This document shows positions 1 through 5,109 of a DNA stretch of 5,565 nucleotides, in pieces. This DNA comes from Roseovarius sp. Its GTDB lineage: Bacteria; Pseudomonadota; Alphaproteobacteria; Rhodobacterales; Rhodobacteraceae. The position numbers were made by a program, and so were the translations under genes. The stretch spans positions 1 through 5,565 of the forward strand of contig JAASSQ010000201.1 of assembly GCA_021767845.1 (NCBI GenBank). Direction: 5' to 3'. How positions within the stretch are numbered: the first letter of the stretch is position 1; every line of letters begins with the position of its first letter. The notes beneath the pieces are model-generated. The model saw nothing but the letters and a program-made list of their open reading frames with translations, was not told the origin of the DNA and did no database searches.

Positions 1-990
1 ATGCGCGCGGCAAGCTATGTGCGGTTCGGCCCGGCGGCGGATGTTCTGGAGATCTGCGACATCGACACGCCCGGCCCCGGTCCGGGCGAGGTTCTGGTGC
101 GGCTGGCCCATTCGGGCGTGAACCCCTCGGACGCCAAGGCCCGCGCCGGCGGGCGCCCGGGCGTCACCAAACCGCCCTTCGACAGGATCATCCCGCATTC
201 CGACGGGTCCGGCGTGATCGAAGCGGTGGGCGACGGGGTGGACCCGGCCCGCAAGGGCGAGCGGGTCTGGATCTGGAACGGCCAGTGGCAACGCCCCTTC
301 GGCACCGCCGCCGAGCATATCGCCCTGCCCGCCGAGCAGGCCGTGCCGCTGCCCGAGGCGGTGAGTTTGGAGACCGGCGCGACCCTGGGCATTCCGGGCC
401 TGACGGCCTGCCACACGGTGTTCGGTGGCGGCGCGGTCGAGGGCCAGACCCTGCTGATCTCGGGTGGCGCGGGCGCCGTGGGACACAACGCCGTGCAACT
501 GGCCCGCTGGGGTGACGCGAAGGTGATCGCCACGGCCTCGGCCAGTGCCGCGGAGCGCGTGCGCGCCGCCGGGGCGGATCACGTGTTCGACTATGCCGAC
601 CCCGATCTGGCCGCGAAGATCATGGAGGCCACCGGGAACAAGGGCGTGGACCGCGCCGTGGAGGTGGAATTCGGCGCCAATGCCGCGCTGCTGGCCGAGG
701 TGATGAAACCCCTGGGCACCATTGCCGCCTATGGCTCGGGCAAGGACATGACCCCCACCCTGCCCTTCGGGCCCTACCTGTTCAAGGCGCTCAAGATCGA
801 CATCTCGCTGATCTACATCCTGCCCGCGCCCGAGCGGCAGGCCGCCATCGAGCGGCTGCACGCGGCGCTGCAGGCCGGGGCCCTGACCCCCGCGATCGGT
901 GCGCATTTCGCGCTGGAGGACTGCGCCGCGGCGCAGGACGCGGTGATGACACCGGGCCGCGCGGGCGCTGTTCTGCTGGATATCGGCTGA
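1..990 (+). CDS. NADPH:quinone reductase-like MDR oxidoreductase (zinc-free)
   Basis: This 329-residue protein is a medium-chain dehydrogenase/reductase of the quinone oxidoreductase (zeta-crystallin-like) branch. It probably passes hydride from NADPH to a quinone or an activated alkene in the cytoplasm. The N-terminal GroES-like domain covers roughly residues 1-125 and contains SGVNPSDAK, with Asn41 where alcohol dehydrogenases carry the catalytic zinc cysteine; no structural-zinc cysteine cluster is seen. The Rossmann domain holds the dinucleotide loop GGAGAVG at 155-161, preceded by GIPGLTACHTVF, typical of this branch. Length matches the family (about 325-330). The ATG lies at the first base of the window, and the protein begins as relatives do, so it looks complete, but its promoter and ribosome binding site are out of view. 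It converges on the gene at 1069-1686. The true substrate cannot be read from sequence. Confidence 0.93.
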   Translation: MRAASYVRFGPAADVLEICDIDTPGPGPGEVLVRLAHSGVNPSDAKARAGGRPGVTKPPFDRIIPHSDGSGVIEAVGDGVDPARKGERVWIWNGQWQRPFGTAAEHIALPAEQAVPLPEAVSLETGATLGIPGLTACHTVFGGGAVEGQTLLISGGAGAVGHNAVQLARWGDAKVIATASASAAERVRAAGADHVFDYADPDLAAKIMEATGNKGVDRAVEVEFGANAALLAEVMKPLGTIAAYGSGKDMTPTLPFGPYLFKALKIDISLIYILPAPERQAAIERLHAALQAGALTPAIGAHFALEDCAAAQDAVMTPGRAGAVLLDIG

Positions 991-1020
991 CACCGGGGCA
1001 ACCGGGCGGCGCGGCGCGCG

Positions 1021-1061
1021 TTTTCCGGTGGAAACGGGCCGGAAAACCGGGGTTTTCCGGC
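1021..1061. terminator. Inverted-repeat hairpin between convergent genes, likely bidirectional terminator
   Basis: Bases 1039-1048 (CCGGAAAACC) and 1051-1060 (GGTTTTCCGG) are exact reverse complements, extended one more pair by G1038-C1061. This gives a stem of about ten pairs with a tight CGGG loop. A third copy of the arm, TTTTCCGG at 1021-1028, can also pair with 1039-1046, so two mutually exclusive hairpins are possible. The element lies 30-70 bases past the stop of the oxidoreductase and 8 bases past the stop of the minus-strand membrane-protein gene, where a shared terminator is expected. Neither strand has a clean U-run directly after the stem, so intrinsic termination is inferred from position and structure. 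Confidence 0.55.
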
Positions 1062-1068
1062 GCCCGCC

Positions 1069-1686
1069 CTAATCGTCGGCGCGCAGGCCCGACAGGCCGG
1101 GGCGGGTGATCCGGCGGCGTGACGCCTTGAGCCCGTCCTCGAACCCCTCGGCATCGCCGTAGTCCACGAATTGCGCGTAATAGGCATGATGCGACCCGAC
1201 GCGCGCGGCGTGCTTGATGGGGCACCAATAAGCCTCGGTCCGGCCCGCGACCTCCTGCACAAAGCCGATCAGCCCGTTGCAATAGCCGCAATAGACGCAA
1301 TTCAGCTTTTGCAGGGCGTTGAGATAGGCAAGGTGGTGGCGATCCACGCGGATGAAATCGCGGCGCCTCACCTTGTCGATGCCGTAGACCGGGAAACAAA
1401 TCGCCTGATAGAGCGTCACGAAGAGATCGAGCAGCACGAAGGGCACGATCAGGCTGTAGATCACCGGCGCGGTCAGCACGACCATCGGCCGGGTGTTGCG
1501 CAGGAAGGTGCCGAGGCGCACGCGGAATTCGCGGTGGCGCGCGCGCACCTCTTCCTCGAAGACGACGCGGCCGTTCTTGAACTGGTAGCGGAATTCGGCG
1601 CGGCGGCGGCGGAATTCCTCTTCCAGCTGGTCCTGCAGATCGCGGATCCGGGTCAGCAATTTTTCGGTGGGTGTGGGGGTGGTCAT
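1069..1686 (-). CDS. Uncharacterised membrane protein with coiled-coil N-terminus and Cys/His cluster
   Basis: This 205-residue protein cannot be assigned a function. Residues about 8-60 are highly charged (Glu/Arg rich, for example EEEFRRRRAEFR) and look helical or coiled-coil. Residues 68-102 form a long hydrophobic stretch (MVVLTAPVIYSLIVPFVLLD, then LFVTLYQAICFPVYGI) that fits one long or two short membrane segments. A soluble C-terminal part follows, with HH at 117-118, a CxxCxxC motif at 130-136 (CVYCGYC), CPIKH at 155-159 and HH at 166-167, which could bind a metal or an iron-sulphur cluster. No signal peptide is evident. The start ATG has a GGAG about 8 bases upstream. I recall similar conserved hypothetical proteins with a CxxC...CPIKH pattern in proteobacteria but know of no assigned role. 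The FKBP gene upstream on the same strand ends in a strong terminator, so this gene probably has its own promoter; none is convincing by eye. Confidence 0.85.
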   Translation of the reverse strand: MTTPTPTEKLLTRIRDLQDQLEEEFRRRRAEFRYQFKNGRVVFEEEVRARHREFRVRLGTFLRNTRPMVVLTAPVIYSLIVPFVLLDLFVTLYQAICFPVYGIDKVRRRDFIRVDRHHLAYLNALQKLNCVYCGYCNGLIGFVQEVAGRTEAYWCPIKHAARVGSHHAYYAQFVDYGDAEGFEDGLKASRRRITRPGLSGLRADD

Positions 1687-1734
1687 CGGCGGGCTCCGGC
1701 GGCTGGGTGCCGGATCAGCCTAGCGCGAGGGGGG

Positions 1735-1775
1735 CACAAAAGAAAAGCGCGCGCGACCCCGAAGATCGCGCGCGC
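1735..1775 (-). terminator. Rho-independent terminator of the FKBP gene
   Basis: Read on the minus strand, a perfect 10-bp arm GCGCGCGCGA (1775-1766) pairs with TCGCGCGCGC (1756-1747). The arm can extend inward to a CUUCGG tetraloop with one bulged G. The stem is followed immediately by TTTTCTTTT (1746-1738). It lies 28 bases past the FKBP stop codon. Stem, stable loop and U-rich tail make this the clearest intrinsic terminator in the window. It also insulates the membrane-protein gene, whose start lies about 50 bases further along the same strand. Confidence 0.9.
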
Positions 1776-1803
1776 CTGGATTCGTCGATCCCGGACTACG
1801 GGT

Positions 1804-2232
1804 TCAGGTAATATCGACCAGCTCGATCGCGAAGGTCAGATCCTTGCCCGCCAGCGGGTGATTGGCATCGAGCGTCACCTGCTCGTCGGTGACTTCGACC
1901 ACGGTGACCGGCATCACCTGCCCCTGCGGCGTCTGGACCTGCAGCTGCGTCCCGAGGTCAAGCGGGATATCCTCGGGGATGTCGGCGCGCGGCACGGCCT
2001 GCTGCGCGTTCGGGTCGGGCTGGCCATAGGCCTGATCGGCCGGCACTTCGACGGTTTTCTTGTCGCCCACGGCCATGCCTGGCATCGCCTGGTCGAGACC
2101 GGGAATGATCTGGCCGGAACCGACGGTGAATTCCAGCGGGTCACGGCCTTCGGAACTGTCGAAGGTCGCGCCATCGGCCAGCGTGCCGGTATAGTGAATG
2201 CGGACGGTATCGCCCTCTTTGACTTGCGTCAT
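1804..2232 (-). CDS. SlyD-like FKBP-type peptidyl-prolyl cis-trans isomerase, short form
   Basis: This 142-residue cytoplasmic protein catalyses cis-trans isomerisation of prolyl peptide bonds and probably acts as a folding chaperone. The FKBP fold is split as in SlyD. The N-terminal part (about 1-70) carries HYTGTL (13-18), TFDSS (23-27), Phe35, GSGQIIPGLDQAMPGM (38-53) and Tyr69. An insert-in-flap chaperone domain (about 72-122) follows, and the fold closes with NHPLAGKDLTF (124-134). Tyr14, Asp25, Phe35 and Tyr69 match the usual active-site positions. Unlike E. coli SlyD (196 residues) there is no His/Cys-rich metal-binding tail, so a role in nickel delivery is unlikely. No signal peptide is present. 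The ribosome binding site is weak (GGA about 7 bases before the ATG). The gene is divergent from the dehalogenase operon, with a promoter candidate at 2315-2343 and a strong terminator at 1735-1775. Confidence 0.95.
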   Translation of the reverse strand: MTQVKEGDTVRIHYTGTLADGATFDSSEGRDPLEFTVGSGQIIPGLDQAMPGMAVGDKKTVEVPADQAYGQPDPNAQQAVPRADIPEDIPLDLGTQLQVQTPQGQVMPVTVVEVTDEQVTLDANHPLAGKDLTFAIELVDIT

Positions 2233-2314
2233 GCGTTGTCCAATCTGTGTGTGGTGGGGGTGAATTTGGCAAGGCCACGCGATCTGCGCGGGTGCTTGTT
2301 GCGTTTCTGACCTG

Positions 2315-2343
2315 AAAATAGTGATTCATGCGCCGGATTGCAA
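2315..2343 (-). promoter_or_regulatory. Candidate sigma-70 promoter for the FKBP gene
   Basis: On the minus strand, TTGCAA (2343-2338) is followed after exactly 17 bases by TATTTT (2320-2315). Both hexamers match four of six consensus positions at optimal spacing, in an AT-richer patch of an otherwise GC-rich region. Transcription would start near 2308, leaving a leader of about 75 bases before the ATG at 2232. This comes from motif reading only. A matching plus-strand promoter for the dehalogenase operon was looked for in 2290-2400; none was convincing. Confidence 0.45.
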
Positions 2344-2349
2344 ACAACC

Positions 2350-2378
2350 CGCCGAAACGGGCACCGGGGCTTTCGGCG
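2350..2378. other. Inverted repeat in the divergent control region
   Basis: CGCCGAAA (2350-2357) and TTTCGGCG (2371-2378) are exact reverse complements separated by 13 bases. The repeat lies 46 bases before the dehalogenase start and just upstream of the candidate minus-strand -35 box. It could be an operator for a dimeric regulator between the two divergent units, or a hairpin in the operon's 5' leader. Similar short GC-rich repeats can occur by chance in such DNA, so function is not established. Confidence 0.3.
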
Positions 2379-2415
2379 ACGCGCGATCCGTGCCACTCTC
2401 GCCGCGCAACGAAGC

Positions 2416-2420
2416 GGAGG
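2416..2420 (+). promoter_or_regulatory. Ribosome binding site deciding the dehalogenase start
   Basis: GGAGG lies four bases before the ATG at 2425. The reading frame stays open upstream to an ATG at 2338, but those 29 extra codons (rich in Arg, resembling no family N-terminus) lack a comparable site. The protein from 2425 begins just before the CIFDAYGTLFD motif, as family members do. Confidence 0.75.
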
Positions 2421-2424
2421 ATCC

Positions 2425-3111
2425 ATGCCCGTCACGACCTGCATCTTCGACGCCTATGGCACCCTGTTCGACGTGAACGCCGCGGCGCGCATCGCGGCCA
2501 ACGAACCCGGCCACGAGGCCTTTGCCGACCGCTGGCCCGAGATCGCCGGACACTGGCGGCAGAAACAGTTGCAATACACCTGGCTGCGCGCGGTCACGGG
2601 CGAGCATACCGATTTCTGGACCGTCACGCAGGATGGCCTGGACTGGGCGCTGGAGGCCTGCGGGCTGGAGGGCGACGCGGCCCTGCGCAAACGGCTGTTG
2701 CAGCTTTACCGCGAACTGGCCGCCTACCCGGAGGTGCCGGAAATGCTGGGCGCGCTGAAGATGCAGGGCCGGTCCACGGCGATCCTGTCGAACGGGTCGC
2801 CCGACATGCTGCAAAGCGCGGTCGCCTCGGCCGGGATCGGGGATCTTCTGGATGATGTTCTGTCGGTCGAGCAGGTGGGCATCTTCAAGCCCGCCCGCGC
2901 GGTCTATGACATGGTGGGCGCGCGGTTCGGCTGTGCGCCGGACGAGGTGCTGTTCGTCTCGTCGAACGGCTGGGACGCGGCGGCGGCGGCCGGATACGGG
3001 TTCCGCACGGCCTGGGTGAACCGGGCGGGCGAGCCGGTGGACCGGCTGCCGGGCCGGCCCGACGAGGTGCTGGCCGATCTGACCGGCATTCCCAAGCTGA
3101 CCGGGGGCTGA
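2425..3111 (+). CDS. Haloacid dehalogenase type II (L-2-haloacid dehalogenase family, HAD superfamily)
   Basis: This 228-residue protein closely resembles characterised L-2-haloacid dehalogenases, which convert (S)-2-haloalkanoates to (R)-2-hydroxyalkanoates through an aspartyl-ester intermediate in the cytoplasm. The catalytic set is complete against Pseudomonas L-DEX YL as I recall it: nucleophile Asp9 in FDAYGTLFD, Thr13, Arg45 in WRQKQLQYTWLR, Ser122-Asn123 in ILSNGSP, Lys155 and Tyr161 in FKPARAVYDM, then Ser179, Asn181 and Asp184 in SSNGWDA. The substrate-pocket residues Tyr11, Leu49, Phe64 and Trp183 also appear conserved. Length fits the family (about 220-235). It is the first gene of a three-gene operon: its stop is one base before the next start. 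Dehalogenation is strongly supported by the residues, but the physiological substrate (haloacetate, chloropropionate or a non-halogenated compound) is unknown. Confidence 0.94.
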   Translation: MPVTTCIFDAYGTLFDVNAAARIAANEPGHEAFADRWPEIAGHWRQKQLQYTWLRAVTGEHTDFWTVTQDGLDWALEACGLEGDAALRKRLLQLYRELAAYPEVPEMLGALKMQGRSTAILSNGSPDMLQSAVASAGIGDLLDDVLSVEQVGIFKPARAVYDMVGARFGCAPDEVLFVSSNGWDAAAAAGYGFRTAWVNRAGEPVDRLPGRPDEVLADLTGIPKLTGG

Positions 3112-3112
3112 C

Positions 3113-3946
3113 ATGCCGCAGTTCACCACCACCGACGGGCTGCGCCTGCATTACGAGGACGAGGGAGACGGCGCGCCGGTCCTGTGCCTGGCCGGGCTGA
3201 CCCGCAATGCGCGCGATTTCGATTTCCTGGCGCCTCACATGCGCGACTGCCGGCTGATTCGCATGGACTACCGGGGCCGGGGCCTGTCGGATCACGACCC
3301 CGATTTCATGAATTACAACATCGTGCGCGAGGGGCAGGATGCGCTGGAACTGCTGGATCATCTGGGGCTGGCGCGCGTCACGCTGATCGGCACCTCGCGC
3401 GGCGGGCTGATCGCGATGGCCCTGTCCCTGAGCCATGCCGACAGGCTGGCGGGTGTCGTGCTGAACGATATCGGCCCCGAGGTCAGCGCCGAGGGGATCG
3501 AGCGGATCATGGACTACGTGGGCAAGCCCCCCGCGATGGCCGATCTGGACGAGGCGGCCAGGGCGTTGAAGGCGATCCATGCGACCGATTTCCCCGGCGT
3601 TCCGCTGGAGCGATGGCGCGCGCAGGCCGAGGCGATGTTCGAGGAGGCCCCGGCCGGCGGGCTGGGGCTGCGCTATGACCCCGATCTGCGCAAGGCGCTG
3701 GTGGGTCAGGCCGGCGCCGGCGAGGGCCCCGACCTGTGGACGCTGTTCGATCACCTGAAGGACACGCCGCTGGCCGCGATCCGGGGGGCCAATTCCGACC
3801 TGCTGAGCGTCGAGACGCTGGAGAAGATGCAGGCCCGCCACCCCGGCATGATCGTGGAGACCGTGCCGGATCGGGGCCATGTGCCGTTTCTGGACGAGGC
3901 CGAAAGCCTGCGCGCGATCCGCGCGCTGATGGAGAAAGCCACGTGA
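3113..3946 (+). CDS. Alpha/beta-fold hydrolase
   Basis: This 277-residue protein is a typical cytoplasmic alpha/beta hydrolase. It starts with the usual beta hairpin (DGLRLHYEDEGDG), followed by the oxyanion-hole segment LAGLTRN at 26-32, where many relatives have HG. MDYRGRGLSD lies at 51-60 and the nucleophile elbow GTSRGG places Ser95 as catalytic nucleophile. A helical cap covers about 120-210. Asp229 in ANSDLLS is the likely acid and His256 in DRGHVPFLDE the catalytic base. There is no signal peptide. The start follows the dehalogenase stop by one base, with a G-run (3103-3107) as a weak binding site, so translation is probably coupled. Its 3' end overlaps the dehydratase start in a GTGA. 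Substrate class (carboxyl ester, lactone, C-C bond) cannot be told from the motifs; a dehalogenase or epoxide hydrolase is unlikely because the nucleophile is Ser, not Asp. Confidence 0.92.
   Translation: MPQFTTTDGLRLHYEDEGDGAPVLCLAGLTRNARDFDFLAPHMRDCRLIRMDYRGRGLSDHDPDFMNYNIVREGQDALELLDHLGLARVTLIGTSRGGLIAMALSLSHADRLAGVVLNDIGPEVSAEGIERIMDYVGKPPAMADLDEAARALKAIHATDFPGVPLERWRAQAEAMFEEAPAGGLGLRYDPDLRKALVGQAGAGEGPDLWTLFDHLKDTPLAAIRGANSDLLSVETLEKMQARHPGMIVETVPDRGHVPFLDEAESLRAIRALMEKAT
3931..3934 (+). promoter_or_regulatory. Ribosome binding site supporting the GTG start at 3943
   Basis: GGAG lies eight bases before the GTG at 3943, inside the end of the hydrolase gene. The only nearby in-frame ATG, at 3958, is preceded by no good site. 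The GTG shares bases with the hydrolase TGA (3944-3946), the usual arrangement for translational coupling. Confidence 0.7.
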
Positions 3947-4926
3947 GCGACATCGGGATGATCCGCGCGGCCGATGCGCGGCTGGACGGGCATGTGCGGC
4001 GCACGCCGCTTCTGTCCTCGCCCTTCTTGGACGAGATCGCGGGCCGGCGGGTGCTGGTCAAGCCCGAATGCCTGCAGCACACGGGCAGTTTCAAGTATCG
4101 TGGCGGCCGCGCGGCGCTGTCGGCGCTGGCCCCGGATGTGCGGGCACGCGGGGTCATCGCCTTTTCCAGCGGCAACCACGCGCAGGGCGTGGCCTTGGCG
4201 GCGCGGGAATTCGGCGCCCCGGCGGTGATCGTCATGCCCGCCGACGCGCCGCGCCTGAAGATCGAGAACACCCGCGCGCTTGGCGCCGAGGTGGTGCTCT
4301 ATGACCGGGCGGGCGGCGAAAGCCGCGAGGAGATCGGCGCGGCGCTGACCGCGAAACGGGGCCTCACGCTCATCAAGCCCTATGACGAGCCGCAGGTGAT
4401 CGCCGGGCAAGGCACCTGCGGGCTGGAAATCGCCGCGCAGGCGCGCGCCTTGGGCGTCGAGCGTGCCGATGTGCTGGTCTGTTGCGGCGGCGGGGGGCTG
4501 ACCTCGGGGATCGCGCTGGCGCTGGAGGCCGAGGCGCCGGGGCTGCGCGCCCGGCCCTGCGAGCCCGAGGGATTCGATGACACCACCCGGTCGCTGGCCG
4601 AGGGGCGGATCGTGGCCAATGCGCATGGCTCGGGCGGGATTTGCGATGCGATCGTGACGCCGCAGCCCGGAGAGATCACCTTTCCGATCATGGAGCGGCT
4701 GTGCGGGCCGGGCCTTGTGGTGAGCGAGGACGAGGCGATGCGGGCCATGGCGCTGGCCTTCTCGCGGCTCAAGCTGGTGGCCGAACCCGGCGGCGCGGTG
4801 GCGCTGGCCGCGGCGCTGTTCCGCGGGGAAGAGATCGAGGGGGACGCGGTGATCTGCACCATCACCGGCGGCAACGTGGATGCGGCGATGTTCCGCATCG
4901 CGCTGGAAACCCACGGCGAGGTCTGA
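3943..4926 (+). CDS. PLP-dependent serine/threonine dehydratase, serine-racemase-like
   Basis: This 327-residue fold-type II PLP enzyme probably eliminates water and ammonia from L-serine, L-threonine or 3-hydroxyaspartate to give 2-oxo acids; racemase activity is possible. PLP would bind Lys51 in HTGSFKYRGG. SSGNHAQG (75-82) contacts the cofactor, the GGGG loop (182-185) holds its phosphate, and TGGNVD (308-313) lies by the pyridine nitrogen. Ser76 aligns with the re-face serine of serine racemase, where threonine deaminases such as IlvA have Ala. The segment EPEGFDD (207-213) resembles the divalent-cation site of serine racemase. No ACT regulatory domain is present, so isoleucine feedback is not expected and biosynthetic IlvA is unlikely. 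The GTG start at 3943 overlaps the hydrolase stop by four bases; a start at 3958 would lose five residues. The frame stays open upstream to 3736, but that part lies inside the hydrolase gene. It is the last gene of the operon. Confidence 0.92.
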   Translation: MSDIGMIRAADARLDGHVRRTPLLSSPFLDEIAGRRVLVKPECLQHTGSFKYRGGRAALSALAPDVRARGVIAFSSGNHAQGVALAAREFGAPAVIVMPADAPRLKIENTRALGAEVVLYDRAGGESREEIGAALTAKRGLTLIKPYDEPQVIAGQGTCGLEIAAQARALGVERADVLVCCGGGGLTSGIALALEAEAPGLRARPCEPEGFDDTTRSLAEGRIVANAHGSGGICDAIVTPQPGEITFPIMERLCGPGLVVSEDEAMRAMALAFSRLKLVAEPGGAVALAAALFRGEEIEGDAVICTITGGNVDAAMFRIALETHGEV

Positions 4927-4960
4927 GCGGAACCGGGCGCGCCAACCACGTCGCCGGGCC

Positions 4961-5011
4961 ACGGGGGGCCAGCCCCCCGAACCCCCCGGATATTTGCGAA
5001 CAGAAGAAGCC
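4961..5011 (+). repeat. Candidate dispersed intergenic repeat containing the terminator hairpin
   Basis: The block runs from the G/C hairpin through CCCCCCGGATATTTGCG to AACAGAAGAAG (ending at 5009). From memory it resembles short intergenic elements seen many times in Rhodobacterales genomes, in which a C-run followed by GG(A/G)TATTT and a purine-rich AGAAGAAG or AGATGAA tail recurs after genes. Only one copy is present here, so its repeat nature cannot be shown from this window. Confidence 0.35.
4962..4996 (+). terminator. G/C hairpin at the end of the dehydratase operon
   Basis: CGGGGGG (4962-4968) pairs with CCCCCCG (4973-4979) around a CCAG loop, and a second C-run (4982-4987) offers an alternative partner. 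An AT-rich ATATTT (4990-4995) follows. The position, 36 bases past the operon's last stop codon and before the separate pobA unit, suits a terminator. The U-run is short and offset, so efficiency is uncertain. Confidence 0.5.
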
Positions 5012-5099
5012 TGCGAGAGCCGCAAGACCCCGGTTTGCGCCAGATCATGTGGGGCCGGCGTGCGGACCGTTACCCTGTTTTGGGACCGGATCGGGGAAT

Positions 5100-5104
5100 G
5101 GAGG
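5100..5104 (+). promoter_or_regulatory. Ribosome binding site deciding the pobA start
   Basis: GGAGG lies five bases before the ATG at 5110. An in-frame ATG at 5098 would add four residues (MEDV) but overlaps this site and has only a poorly spaced GGGG before it. From 5110 the protein aligns residue for residue with the start of Pseudomonas PobA. Confidence 0.8.
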
Positions 5105-5109
5105 ATGTC

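Noticed and set aside
1171..2310. A 379-codon plus-strand frame across the membrane-protein and FKBP genes
   Set aside because: It is antisense to the clear FKBP gene and crosses its terminator. The translation has no family resemblance.
2290..2327. A plus-strand promoter (TTGTTG or TTGCGT as -35) for the dehalogenase operon
   Set aside because: No hexamer at 16-18 bases downstream resembles a -10 box well enough to report as a feature.
2338..2424. Upstream extension of the dehalogenase to an ATG at 2338
   Set aside because: The extra 29 residues are Arg-rich and match no family N-terminus, and the segment contains the control region. The GGAGG at 2416-2420 supports the start at 2425.
3711..3722. 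GCCGGCGCCGGC-like palindrome inside the hydrolase gene
   Set aside because: Short GC palindromes are expected by chance in coding DNA of this composition, and it encodes ordinary Ala/Gly residues.
2326..3880. Long minus-strand frames (2326-3132 and 2885-3880) opposite the dehalogenase and hydrolase genes
   Set aside because: They are shadows of confidently assigned genes, with no recognisable domain and no ribosome binding site worth noting.
3736..3942. Upstream extension of the dehydratase inside the hydrolase gene
   Set aside because: The hydrolase frame is real there (Asp229 and His256 motifs). The dehydratase family starts near the GTG at 3943, which has its own binding site.
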